DNA of 64,000 nt, taken from assembly GCF_028745505.1 (NCBI RefSeq), contig NZ_JAQZZL010000001.1, positions 806,001 to 870,000 on the forward strand, read 5' to 3'. This DNA is from Lentisphaera marina (GTDB lineage: Bacteria; Verrucomicrobiota; Lentisphaeria; Lentisphaerales; Lentisphaeraceae). Below the pieces are notes generated by a model that saw only the letters and a program-made list of their open reading frames with translations, searched no databases and was not told where the DNA came from. This document shows, piece by piece, positions 35,024 to 42,917 of the stretch. Each line of letters begins with the position of its first letter. Positions within the stretch are counted from its first letter, which is position 1. The position numbers were made by a program, and so were the translations under genes.

Positions 35024-37134
35024 ATAAGAGTCTTCAAATGATTTACCCTAAGCTCATAAGTTTAGTGGTCTGCCTTTATGGAAGTGTTGCTTTTACCGCT
35101 ACTTCACAGCCTTTGCACCCAGAGAATGACTCAGCACCAGTAATTTTTGATGCTTCTAAAATGGACTTATCCTCTAAGTTGGGCTCATCAAAATTGACCT
35201 TCCCCCAGCATAATGGAGTATGGAGCGTTGAAAATCAAAATAAGAAAGTTTTAAAACTCAATTTGCAGGTGAAAGGAGCGAAAGGCTTAGATTTTCGATC
35301 CAAAGTTTGGCTAGCTTTAGACCTATATAATAAGGGATCCGAATCACTTGTGATCAAGGGTCGAGCCTATGAGTCATGGAAAGAAACCACGGGTGGAGTG
35401 TCTGTCGAAGCGGGAGAGCGAGCCACGCTTTACATTCATTTGCCGAGGGAAGTGGAAGATGTCGAAAATAAATCCTATCTCTATGGAAATATAAAGGGTT
35501 TTCCCAATGGAACATACGGGAGTAAATGGAGGCAGATAAATTTGGAAAGCGTGCGCAAGCTAGATTTAGATATCTACTCCCCATCAGGGCAAGTTAAGCT
35601 TGAACTCAGTAAGTTGAGGGGGATGGCCGATTATGTGGCGATTAAGGATTATAAATTCTCTCCTCTGCAGAGACCCTATGTGGACGTGTTTGGTCAGAAT
35701 ACTTTGGAAAATTGGAGTAATAAAGTAAAAAGTAGTGATGAATTAAAAGTACATTTAAGGAATGAATTACAGGAAATCAAAAATCATCCAAGAGCCCTAA
35801 ACCTCAGTGAGTATGGTGGTGATGTTTCCGCGCCTAAACAAGCTGCGACGGGGCATTTTTATACCAAAAAAATAGATGGAAAATGGTGGTTTGTTGATCC
35901 TCAGGGCTACTTGTTTTGGTCTTTCGGCTTAACGTCGATTGGCTATGGAGGTGATACTTCGGAGCCAGAGATCAATAAACTCCAAGCGAGTTCCTCTGAG
36001 GTAGGAGAGCTCATTAAAGGGAGAAAAGCTGGGACTTGGAATCCCTCTCAAAGTAATTTACAGAAAAAGTATGGCATGAATTGGCGTGAACTTTATCCAA
36101 AAATGATAAATCAACGCCTGCGCTCTTGGGGTTTTAACACTCTAGGGAACTGGACGAAAAAAGAATTCTACGAACTCAAAAAAATGCCTTACACTCAAGC
36201 CGTGCATTTTTGGCGTCCCGAAATAAAAGAGGGAGAACAACTCAAATCATTGCCGGATGCTTTCCACCCTCATTTTGAACAGAGCTTGGCGAAGTCTTTA
36301 CAACGCTACTCCACACAAGCGAATGACCCTTGGTGCATAGGCTTCTTCATTGATAATGAGCTCGATTTTGGTCAGAAATCAATACAAACGGCAGAGATCA
36401 TTTTTAGAGGGAAAAAACAATCGCACACACGTCGAATCATGTTAAAACACTTGGAAAATAAGTATGGAGATATTTTTAGCTTAAATCGTGCTTGGGCAAG
36501 AGGTTTTAGTTCTTGGGATGCCATTGGCGATGCCTTGCCAGTGAATAATAATAACTGTAAAAAAGACTTATTAGAAGTTAGTGCCCGATACTTAGATCAC
36601 TATTTTGCGGTATGCGCAAAAATGATGAAACAGTATGCTCCCAAGAAGCTTTACCTCGGTAGTCGTATTCACTTTAAAGAGAATACTTATGCTTTGATTG
36701 CTTCGTCACGTCACTGCGATGTCGTGAGTGTGAATTACTATGATTTTAGTCCGCTAACAATTACATGGCCTAAAGAAATTAATAAACCCATGATTATTGG
36801 GGAGTATCATTTCGGAACCATTAATGAGAAAGGTGTATGGGGTGGTGGATTATGTACTTCAGTTGATGTGAAACATGCGGCAGCCCAATTTAAAGCCTAT
36901 ACTGAACATGCTTACAAAGATCCTCGTTACGTGGGAGCGCATTACTTTCAACTTCAAGACCAAGCAGTTACGGGACGCCCAGATGGAGAGAATTATCGTA
37001 TTGGTTTTGTCGATATCACTGACCAACCCTACGAAGAAATGCGTCAGCGAGCTCGTGAAGTGGGCGCATCGATGTATTCAGAGCGCCTAGGGGATAAACT
37101 TGAGAAAGTGAATTTTGCGCATAGCGCAAAATAG
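35020..37134 (+). CDS. GH50-like beta-agarase
   Basis: 704 residues, signal peptide after a short lead (LISLVVCLYGSVAFTA). An N-terminal beta-sandwich carbohydrate-binding-like region (about 40-215) precedes a TIM-barrel catalytic domain. GH50 hallmarks: GKWWFVDPQGYLFWSFGLTS, LRSWGFNTLGNWT, IGFFIDNELDFG with Glu448 as probable acid/base, MIIGEYHFG with Glu595 as probable nucleophile, and the C-terminal VGAHYFQLQDQAVTGR.DGENY. GH50 enzymes cleave beta-1,4 links of agarose to neoagaro-oligosaccharides. The 4-nt overlap with a sulfatase supports agar or porphyran as target. An insertion sequence begins 24 nt after the stop; the gene appears intact. Confidence 0.88.
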   Translation: MNKSLQMIYPKLISLVVCLYGSVAFTATSQPLHPENDSAPVIFDASKMDLSSKLGSSKLTFPQHNGVWSVENQNKKVLKLNLQVKGAKGLDFRSKVWLALDLYNKGSESLVIKGRAYESWKETTGGVSVEAGERATLYIHLPREVEDVENKSYLYGNIKGFPNGTYGSKWRQINLESVRKLDLDIYSPSGQVKLELSKLRGMADYVAIKDYKFSPLQRPYVDVFGQNTLENWSNKVKSSDELKVHLRNELQEIKNHPRALNLSEYGGDVSAPKQAATGHFYTKKIDGKWWFVDPQGYLFWSFGLTSIGYGGDTSEPEINKLQASSSEVGELIKGRKAGTWNPSQSNLQKKYGMNWRELYPKMINQRLRSWGFNTLGNWTKKEFYELKKMPYTQAVHFWRPEIKEGEQLKSLPDAFHPHFEQSLAKSLQRYSTQANDPWCIGFFIDNELDFGQKSIQTAEIIFRGKKQSHTRRIMLKHLENKYGDIFSLNRAWARGFSSWDAIGDALPVNNNNCKKDLLEVSARYLDHYFAVCAKMMKQYAPKKLYLGSRIHFKENTYALIASSRHCDVVSVNYYDFSPLTITWPKEINKPMIIGEYHFGTINEKGVWGGGLCTSVDVKHAAAQFKAYTEHAYKDPRYVGAHYFQLQDQAVTGRPDGENYRIGFVDITDQPYEEMRQRAREVGASMYSERLGDKLEKVNFAHSAK

Positions 37135-37240
37135 GAAATATTAATAGTTAAAAGGAGCCTTTTGCAAAAGTCATAAAACAAGCTGAATAAAAGTAGAAAC
37201 ATGTTATCTCAATAGTTACCAAAACAAAAAGAGAAAAAAC

Positions 37241-38329
37241 ATGAATCTACCCGGCTTATGGGATACCATAGAAAAGTATTTATTTCCAGGCTTAGAAGAA
37301 CTTTTAGGCGGAGAATTAACTAAGAAAGAGAAAGAGTTTGTTCGCATCTGCACAATAACTGAGCTTGATCAGTTCAGCCATGAATTTGAATGGTGTGGAT
37401 TTGGGCGACCTCCGAAAGATCATTTTAATATAGTGAAAGCTTACATAGCCAAATCCGTTTATAACTTCGATACAACAAGATCTTTTATAGACTTTCTCAA
37501 ATCAAGTACAAAGATACGTCGTTTATGTGGTTGGGAATTTGCAAAACAGCTTCCTCATGAAAGTACTTTTTCTAGAGTATTTGCAGAAATCACCGCCTCT
37601 CAGCTCTGCCAAAGAATCCATGAATTCTTAGTGGTAAAACATTGTGGAGACACCTTAGTACCGCACATTAGTAGAGATTCTTCAGCAATTGAAGCTAGAG
37701 AAAAAGTCATGTCTGAACCAGGGGCTGAGCCTAAAGCCCCTAAGAAACGAGGGCGGCCTAAAAAAGGTGAGATCCGAATTAAAGAAAAAACCGTAGTGGA
37801 AAAGCAGGTCGACCGGTCACTTGAAGAAAACTTAAAAGAGCTCCCAACGCACTGTAATAAAGGGACAAAGAAAAACAGTAATGGTTATAAAGTTTCATGG
37901 AAAGGCTACAAGCTTCACTTAGATTGTATTGATGGAGATATACCAGTCGCAGGCCTATTGAGTTCAGCGTCTTTACACGACAGCCAAGCGGCAATCCCTT
38001 TAGCACAGATTAGCGCACAACGCATAACTAATTTATATGATTTAATGGATGCAGCCTATGATTCACCTTCTATCCATAAATTCAGCCATCTTTTAGGACA
38101 TAAATCTATTATTGATCACAATCCTAGAAAAACTGGGGAGAAAAAGATTTTTGACCCGCCTGAAAAAGAACGGTACAAACAGCGGTCATCTGTTGAAAGA
38201 GTCTTTTCGAACTTAAAAGACAACTATGGTGGTAGGATGATCAGAGTACGAGGACATGCAAAAGTCATGACTCATCTAATGTTTGGCATTATTGCAATAA
38301 CAGCAAACCAACTCTTCAAGACTATTTAG
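37241..38329 (+). CDS. DDE transposase (IS4/IS5 superfamily)
   Basis: 362 residues. N-terminal helical region (DHFNIVKAYIAKSVYNFDTT), then a basic AT-hook-like linker (PKKRGRPKKGE). DDE triad candidates: Asp in ISRDSSAIEARE, Asp in LYDLMDAAYDSP, and Glu in RSSVERVFSNLK. The last gives the full Y-(2)-R-(3)-E-(6)-K signature (Y..R...E......K in YKQRSSVERVFSNLK) of the IS4/IS5 superfamily. Frame intact, so the element may be active. It inserts between a GH50 gene and the AAA ATPase region, which marks the start of accessory DNA. Confidence 0.93.
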   Translation: MNLPGLWDTIEKYLFPGLEELLGGELTKKEKEFVRICTITELDQFSHEFEWCGFGRPPKDHFNIVKAYIAKSVYNFDTTRSFIDFLKSSTKIRRLCGWEFAKQLPHESTFSRVFAEITASQLCQRIHEFLVVKHCGDTLVPHISRDSSAIEAREKVMSEPGAEPKAPKKRGRPKKGEIRIKEKTVVEKQVDRSLEENLKELPTHCNKGTKKNSNGYKVSWKGYKLHLDCIDGDIPVAGLLSSASLHDSQAAIPLAQISAQRITNLYDLMDAAYDSPSIHKFSHLLGHKSIIDHNPRKTGEKKIFDPPEKERYKQRSSVERVFSNLKDNYGGRMIRVRGHAKVMTHLMFGIIAITANQLFKTI

Positions 38330-38387
38330 CAACTAACATAAAACTATACGTCATGATCAACTTGCGTCCATTTTTGGCTTGTTTATA

Positions 38388-38420
38388 CTCACATGTATCC
38401 AATTTCGAGATACATGTGAG
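38388..38420 (+). other. Perfect 12-bp hairpin inside the IS right end
   Basis: CTCACATGTATC (38388-38399) pairs perfectly with GATACATGTGAG (38409-38420) around a 9-base loop. It lies between the transposase stop and the right terminal repeat. It is not followed by a U-tract, so it is more likely a subterminal transposase site or a structure blocking read-through from outside than a classic terminator. Confidence 0.6.
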
Positions 38421-38774
38421 CGAGATCTTAAGATTTATCCTGGATGAACTTTTTAATCACTCTAATTCAGGACTTTTGCAAAAGGATCAAAAGGTGTAAT
38501 TATTTGAAACTTAAACGGTATTCATGTTAATACTCTTTGGTTGAGTTTATCACAGTATAGATTTTATTTCTTATTTCCTCACTCCACCTAAAATCAGCTA
38601 TCTCTATAAGTCTCTGGTTCATTACTTTCTGAAATTGTTTAAAATATTTACTATATTAAGTCAGTCTAACTCCTGAAAAACAGCCAAAAACTTATAATAC
38701 GCATTCCCTCCCCATCAAAATCATCTGTTCCTTATTCTCGTTTAATTTTTTGACAAAACGTAAACTATATTTAC

Positions 38775-38807
38775 AATATCTGCCAATTTTGGCAGATATT
38801 TATTTTT
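38775..38807 (+). terminator. 12-bp palindrome followed by T-run upstream of AAA ATPase gene
   Basis: AATATCTGCCAA (38775-38786) and TTGGCAGATATT (38789-38800) pair perfectly around a 2-base loop and are followed by TATTTTTTAT. It lies about 70 nt before the ATPase ATG, so it could be a terminator insulating the gene from the insertion sequence, or an operator palindrome for autoregulation. Confidence 0.5.
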
Positions 38808-38813
38808 TATGGT

Positions 38814-38858
38814 TTAAACTAATTAAACTAATTAAACTAATTAAACTAATTAAACTAA
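38814..38858 (+). repeat. Five tandem copies of TTAAACTAA
   Basis: Five perfect 9-bp units run head to tail from 38814 to 38858 and end 15 nt before the ATPase ATG, in its leader. The unit count could vary by slippage and alter the distance between promoter and ribosome site. It could also be an iteron-like binding array for a regulator. Confidence 0.85.
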
Positions 38859-38873
38859 TAAAATGAGATCATT

Positions 38874-40034
38874 ATGATACTAAGATTTGGTGGAGAAAAT
38901 ATTTACAGCTACAAAGAAGGCTTTGATATAAACTTCAGATTAAACGGCAATTGTCCTGAAAACATATCTAAAGGAATGGATGTCAGTTCGGTGATGTGCC
39001 TTAAAGGTGGGAATGCGTCAGGTAAAACTAATTGTTTAAAAGCTCTAACTTTTTTATTTAGTTTTATAACCGACTCTTTTTCTAATAAACCAGAATCAAA
39101 ATTAGGTTTTGAGAGTTACTTTTATAATACAAATCCAACATACCTTTTTATTGAATTACGCATCAATAACAATGACTACTTATATGAAGTAGAACTCACA
39201 AAAGACAAAGTGATTTTTGAAAAATTATTTCTACTCAATAAAAAAGGTGATATTTCTGGCCTCCCTTTAATTGAGCGTGAAGGTAATGTTATTATGCAAG
39301 TGAACGGTGCATTTACAGACTTAGAAAAAATCCCTTCATTAAGAAATAATGCTTCCATTATTAGTACAGCACACCAACACTCTATGGAATGTGTGGAAAA
39401 ACTTCATAGATTCTGTAATTACAGCATATCAAATGTAACTTCTTCAGGTTTCAATCACAATTTCTTATCTAAAAAAGACGCATCTAAATTTTACTATGAC
39501 ATGCCTGAGTTTTTAGATTTTGTTGTACACCAACTGAAAAATTTTGATACTGGAATAGATGACATAAAAATAGAAAAAAAAGAATCTGTTAATGGCGAAG
39601 TTTCATACGAACCTTTATTTATTCACAATCTTGATGATGGTTCTGTAAAAGGCACCACATTTTCACAGGAGTCTAGTGGAACACAAATGCTTTATACTCA
39701 TCTAGGGATGTATAAAATAGCTATAACAGATTTTACACTTATGATGATGGATGAACTCGATCTCCATCTTCACCCCATGATTATTCCAGTAATTATTCGA
39801 CTGTTTACAGAAGATGAGCACAAGGAAGGAACTCCACAATTAATTTTCACTTGTCAAAATAGTGAAATCTTAAATGAACTTGGTAAGTACAGAGTTTCTG
39901 TAATAGATAAAGTAGCCAAAGAAAGCTGCACTAGAAGGCTAGATGAGCTTCCTAGCGACATGTTAAGGAATGGTCGTCCCATTCGTCCTCATTATGAAAA
40001 AGGTCAACTTGGCGGAGTTCCTGAAATTGGGTAG
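38874..40034 (+). CDS. AAA ATPase of the COG1106/AAA_15 (OLD/RloA-like) type
   Basis: 386 residues. Starts MILRFGGENIYSYKE, typical of this family. Walker A GGNASGKT (45-52), an ABC-like signature segment SSGTQMLYTHL near 270, Walker B LMMMDELDLHLHP (Asp293), and FTCQNSEIL where relatives usually have a TxH switch, so the switch histidine is absent. C-terminal IRPHYEKGQLGGVPEIG is also family-like. No signal peptide, cytoplasmic. Such ATPases are common sensors in phage-defence systems, usually with a toxic partner encoded just downstream; here the next gene overlaps by 41 nt. Neighbouring IS and AT-rich DNA suggest acquired origin. A defence role is inferred, not shown. Confidence 0.85.
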   Translation: MILRFGGENIYSYKEGFDINFRLNGNCPENISKGMDVSSVMCLKGGNASGKTNCLKALTFLFSFITDSFSNKPESKLGFESYFYNTNPTYLFIELRINNNDYLYEVELTKDKVIFEKLFLLNKKGDISGLPLIEREGNVIMQVNGAFTDLEKIPSLRNNASIISTAHQHSMECVEKLHRFCNYSISNVTSSGFNHNFLSKKDASKFYYDMPEFLDFVVHQLKNFDTGIDDIKIEKKESVNGEVSYEPLFIHNLDDGSVKGTTFSQESSGTQMLYTHLGMYKIAITDFTLMMMDELDLHLHPMIIPVIIRLFTEDEHKEGTPQLIFTCQNSEILNELGKYRVSVIDKVAKESCTRRLDELPSDMLRNGRPIRPHYEKGQLGGVPEIG

Positions 40035-40458
40035 AAGAGAACTTAGAAATAAATCGAAAGATAAAAAGAATGCTGATCATCAAGAGAAAGATAGACAGTA
40101 CAACAGCTCTGTAAACAACCTCTACCCAAAATTCTCACTTGAATTTAATACTGCATCGGGAAGAAAGATATCAGATATAAAAGATAAAAAAGATCGTGTT
40201 CTCGTCTTAGATAAATTCGTGTACTTAAACACTTTAACCTGGAAAGACATAAAAAAATTACCCAGAGAACAAGGATTTGAGAAGATTCCATTCAGTCAAT
40301 TAAAAAAAGCTGGTAATAAACCTCATAGGTTTAAAGATGAAACTGACGTAGTTGTTTTTAGAATGCCTTCAGCAAAAGGTCGATTAATAGGTTTCATTGA
40401 TAGTGAGGTGTTTTACCTTGTTTGGGTTGACACTAAATTTGATATGTATAATCACTAA
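39994..40458 (+). CDS. Small unknown protein overlapping the AAA ATPase (candidate effector)
   Basis: 154 residues from ATG 39994 (MKKVNLAEFLKLG); an upstream GTG at 39970 in the same frame would add 8 residues. I do not recognise a named family. The first third is lysine-rich and charged (RNKSKDKKNADHQEKDRQ); the middle has a predicted helical segment (LTWKDIKKLPREQGFEKI). The C-terminus GRLIGFIDSEVFYLVWVD then KFDMYNH is the best-ordered part and resembles, from memory, the end of small proteins found beside AAA ATPases. There is no signal peptide. It overlaps the ATPase by 41 nt without a clear ribosome site, so coupling is likely. The ATPase-effector reading is inference. Confidence 0.75.
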   Translation: MKKVNLAEFLKLGRRELRNKSKDKKNADHQEKDRQYNSSVNNLYPKFSLEFNTASGRKISDIKDKKDRVLVLDKFVYLNTLTWKDIKKLPREQGFEKIPFSQLKKAGNKPHRFKDETDVVVFRMPSAKGRLIGFIDSEVFYLVWVDTKFDMYNH

Positions 40459-40464
40459 ATCCTT

Positions 40465-40488
40465 AGCCACTCGAATGAGTGGCTTTTA
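40465..40488 (+). terminator. Rho-independent terminator after the ATPase pair
   Basis: AGCCACTC (40465-40472), loop GAAT, GAGTGGCT (40477-40484), then TTTACTTTTA. Perfect 8-bp stem 6 nt after the stop of the small gene. It closes the two-gene unit. Confidence 0.85.
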
Positions 40489-40550
40489 CTTTTACGAAAT
40501 TAATGGGGAAATAGCGGGAGGGGAATAGAGGGACAGGTGTTTTTAAACGT

Positions 40551-40602
40551 CCGTGGGCTTCACACCCCATGCTATTTAAAGTGCAATGGCCTTGCCATAA
40601 GG
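40551..40602 (+). repeat. REP-like element, copy A
   Basis: The segment TGGGCTT..CACCCCATGCTA followed by AAGTGCAATGGCCTTGCCAT matches copy B (47781-47830) over about 50 bp. It has a G/C-tract pair at the left and the small hairpin ATGGC-CTT-GCCAT at the right. Resembles REP sequences mobilised by RAYT-type transposases; none is present in the window. Confidence 0.6.
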
Positions 40603-40672
40603 TTTTTGTAATCGCGCAACGATGTGTATTAATTCGGGCAACATGTGAGAGAAAAATGTCGTGAAGAAGCAC

Positions 40673-40704
40673 AAAAAAGCCCCAAAGCTGGTGAGCTTTG
40701 GGGC
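40673..40704 (-). terminator. Strong Rho-independent terminator for the sulfatase/EF-hand operon
   Basis: Read on the minus strand: GCCCCAAAGCT, loop CACC, AGCTTTGGGGC, then TTTTTTG. An 11-bp perfect stem with six T residues, located about 150 nt downstream of the 40853-41197 gene stop. The plus strand has no T-run after the stem, so it acts for minus-strand transcripts. Confidence 0.85.
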
Positions 40705-40852
40705 AAGAGAAAAATGATTTAAATATTGCGATCACCCACAATAGTGGGCATGATGTGACCGAGAGGGACGCTGTCCCCTCGAACTCCCCTGCAAGGAAAT
40801 GCCTTTCCTTGACCAGGCGATCAGGGCTTAACCCGCTTTATGGGTAATTATA

Positions 40853-41197
40853 TCAAATATTATTAGTTTGATTCTTCTTTTTGTGTTGATTAAACTCTGG
40901 CCAACTGAGTTTACCATCTTTATTGGTATCGGCCTCAGGATGTTTTTGGAAGTAAGTGTCCTTCCATTTTTCACCATCGTTTTTTTCAGCTTTATCATTT
41001 GCTGGAGCGGGCTTTTTTGCAGCATTTTTATGCGTTTTGTACTCCGGCCAACTGAGTTCACCATCTTTGTTGGTATCTGCTTCGGGATGTTTTTCAAAGT
41101 ATGTATCTTTCCACTTGTCGGCGCCAGTTTTTTCATTGGCAAAAACAGTGCTAGAGAAGCCGAAGATGAGGCAGGTGATTATAAGTATTTTTTTCAT
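40853..41197 (-). CDS. Small secreted protein with two EF-hand modules
   Basis: 114 residues. Signal peptide MKKILIITCLIFGFSSTVFA, then two near-identical modules: KWKDTYFEKHPEADTNKDG-ELSWPEYKTHK and KWKDTYFQKHPEADTNKDG-KLSWPEFNQHK. Each holds a canonical 12-residue calcium loop (D-x-N-x-D-G-x-L-S-x-x-E) preceded by a conserved aromatic helix WKDTYF. A PAPAND linker separates them. The same module ends the sulfatase encoded 13 nt upstream and the sulfatase at 45913-47640. AAGGGA lies 7 nt before the ATG. Probably a periplasmic or surface calcium-binding protein that associates with the sulfatases; binding is inferred. The paired modules recall dockerin layout but lack dockerin sequence. Confidence 0.88.
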   Translation of the reverse strand: MKKILIITCLIFGFSSTVFANEKTGADKWKDTYFEKHPEADTNKDGELSWPEYKTHKNAAKKPAPANDKAEKNDGEKWKDTYFQKHPEADTNKDGKLSWPEFNQHKKKNQTNNI

Positions 41198-41310
41198 ATC
41201 TGATCCCTTATTATTTATTATTCTTTTTGTGTTGATGAAATTCTGGCCAGCTCAGTTCACCATCCTTGTTGGAGTCCGCCCCAGGGTGTTTTTTGAAATA
41301 AGTATCTTTC
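40875..41310 (-). repeat. Three DNA copies of the EF-hand module
   Basis: About 75-bp segments near 40893-40965, 41045-41118 and 41235-41308 align well at DNA level (for example GGCCAACTGAGTT, GGCCAACTGAGTT and GGCCAGCTCAGTT at corresponding places). The first two are in the small gene, the third is the 3' end of the sulfatase. This indicates recent tandem duplication of the module from or into the sulfatase tail. Confidence 0.8.
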
Positions 41311-42917
41311 CACTTTTCACCAGAGGATTTTTCTGAGCTTGTATTAGTTGGAACATTATTTGCGGGGGTATGTGCCTTGGATAGTTGAAGCTTGATTTGC
41401 TCTTGCATCTGGCTCTTTACAGAGGCATACTCGGGGTTTGATGCGAGGTTTTTCCACTCATGGGGATCACGGCGGTGATCATAGAGTTCCTCTACACCAT
41501 TAGCGTAACGTATGTAACGAAAGTTTTTTGCGCGAACCGCAATATTTTGACGTTCAGGAAGTTTGGATGTGTAGCTATCTAGCATGGTCATGGCCACGTC
41601 AGGACCTTCCCATTTACTCGAATTAGGATTTGCTAAGAAAGTTTTGAGGCTGTGGCCATCAAGAGGGGCGCCATTTGGGTTTTGTCGAGTATCACCAGTC
41701 AGTTGACAAAAATCTTTAATACTTGGAAAAACATCAACTAAGCTGATGGGATGGTTCACTATTTTTCCGGCATTATGTTGGTAATCGGGGTGCTTAATCA
41801 TAAAGGGAACACGAGTGCTATCTTCCCATAAAGTGTATTTCCAGACATTATTTTTTTCTCCAATGTGATAGCCGTGATCACTAAATAGGATGACGATGGT
41901 GTTGTCTCTAAATTTACTCTTGTTGAGTGCTTCCATTGTCTGGCCAAGCATATCATCGGCAAACGCAACTGAAGCTAAATAAGCTTGGGTATAGCGCTTC
42001 ATGGAATCTTCTTCTGTTTGTAGCGCTTCATATATTTTAATGCCCCTTGAACTATTGCCACTTTTTGCATGATAGTTCGTGTCTTCTAAATCCTGGTCTT
42101 TTCTAGTCGGCAGTTTGATTTGATCGAGGGGGAACATGTCAAAGTATTTATCGGGAACAACTAGGGGTGTGTGTGGGCGGATATAACCGAGAGCCATGAA
42201 AAAGGCTTGATCCTGTCCTTCTTGTTCCATAGATTTGATTTTGTTCTTAAACCATTGCAGAGTCTTTTCATCGTTGAGAAGGTCACGATCATCATCTGAA
42301 TTGTATTTAAAGGCGCTTTCTTGTCCCCATTTGGCATTGACCCAGCCCGCATGTCCAGGAGCATCTGCTGAGGCAGGTACATTGGGCACATCTGAGAGGG
42401 GCGCATAAGTCGAATCAAGAGCACCAAAAGGCATGAGCGCCTTCGGATTGGATGGGTGCAGAGTCGTTTTTTTACCATTGTAGGCCAAGGGTCCATAGTC
42501 GACTTCGACACCGACTTCATCCCAAACACCCCTTACCTTGCCATGGAAGATTTTTCCTGCTGAATAGGTTTTATAATTATTCTCCTGCATGTACTGCGGC
42601 AGAGTTTTAGAGTTTTTAATAACGCTATTGGCGAAGGCGTTTTTAAAGCCGTAATTACGTGAGCTATAGGGGTGAACACCCGTCATAAAACTTGCACGTG
42701 AAGGTGAGCAAACGGGTGCATTGCTATGAGCATTATTAAAAACAACACTCGATTTAGCAAGAGCTTTGAAATGAGGAGTTTTACTTTGCTGATTCCCGCC
42801 CATGGGACTGATGAAGTCGTTTAAATCATCGAAGACAATCATTAAAACATTGGGTTTTTCTGTTTGCGCCAAGCTGACTAAACTAAAGAGGCAGGTGAGA
42901 AGTAAACTAACTTTCAT
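41211..42917 (-). CDS. Secreted S1 sulfatase (iduronate-2-sulfatase-like) with C-terminal EF-hand
   Basis: 568 residues, signal peptide MKVSLLLTCLFSLVSLA. Sulfatase motifs: VLMIVFDDLNDF, formylglycine site C70-S-P-S-R-A-S-F-MTG, SAGKIFHG, FFMALGYIRPHTPLVVP and ILFSDHGYHIGEKN. The DDLND/KIFHG layout is that of the iduronate-2-sulfatase/choline-sulfatase-like S1 branch. After a Thr/Ser/Glu linker the C-terminus has KWKDTYFKKHPGADSNKDG and ELSWPEF, the EF-hand module also found in the small protein 13 nt downstream. AAGGAT precedes the ATG. The calcium module may anchor the enzyme or stabilise a complex. The substrate is presumably a sulfated algal glycan. Confidence 0.92.
   Translation of the reverse strand: MKVSLLLTCLFSLVSLAQTEKPNVLMIVFDDLNDFISPMGGNQQSKTPHFKALAKSSVVFNNAHSNAPVCSPSRASFMTGVHPYSSRNYGFKNAFANSVIKNSKTLPQYMQENNYKTYSAGKIFHGKVRGVWDEVGVEVDYGPLAYNGKKTTLHPSNPKALMPFGALDSTYAPLSDVPNVPASADAPGHAGWVNAKWGQESAFKYNSDDDRDLLNDEKTLQWFKNKIKSMEQEGQDQAFFMALGYIRPHTPLVVPDKYFDMFPLDQIKLPTRKDQDLEDTNYHAKSGNSSRGIKIYEALQTEEDSMKRYTQAYLASVAFADDMLGQTMEALNKSKFRDNTIVILFSDHGYHIGEKNNVWKYTLWEDSTRVPFMIKHPDYQHNAGKIVNHPISLVDVFPSIKDFCQLTGDTRQNPNGAPLDGHSLKTFLANPNSSKWEGPDVAMTMLDSYTSKLPERQNIAVRAKNFRYIRYANGVEELYDHRRDPHEWKNLASNPEYASVKSQMQEQIKLQLSKAHTPANNVPTNTSSEKSSGEKWKDTYFKKHPGADSNKDGELSWPEFHQHKKNNK

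Larger units (their letters stand above)
37158..38485 (+). mobile_element. IS4/IS5-superfamily insertion sequence with 15-bp terminal repeats
   Basis: Terminal inverted repeats CCTTTTGCAAAAGTC (37158-37172) and its exact complement GACTTTTGCAAAAGG (38471-38485) bound a 1328-bp element with one transposase. The repeat itself contains the palindrome CTTTTGCAAAAG. No clear target duplication could be fixed; AAAAGG occurs close outside both ends but at unequal distance. Confidence 0.85.
40459..40852. other. 394-bp non-coding stretch with several hairpins
   Basis: It contains the terminator of the ATPase pair (40465-40488), a REP-like segment (40551-40602), the minus-strand terminator at 40673-40704 and two further stems: CGAG-GGGAC with GTCCC-CTCG (40760-40781, one bulge) and CAAGGAAA with TTTCCTTG (40792-40811). 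No open frame of note. The 40740-40850 part is not explained by any feature I recognise. Confidence 0.55.

Noticed and set aside
37150..38494. AAAAGG as target duplication of the IS4/IS5-type element
   Set aside because: The copies lie at different distances from the two terminal repeats and the first overlaps bases adjacent to the repeat; chance in AT-rich DNA is as likely.
38814..38858. Possible CRISPR array
   Set aside because: The units are 9 bp and contiguous with no spacers; it is a simple tandem repeat.
40868..41336. Plus-strand and alternate minus frames across the EF-hand genes
   Set aside because: They are hydrophobic shadow frames produced by the repeated EF-hand coding DNA; the minus frame has a signal peptide, ribosome site and canonical calcium loops.
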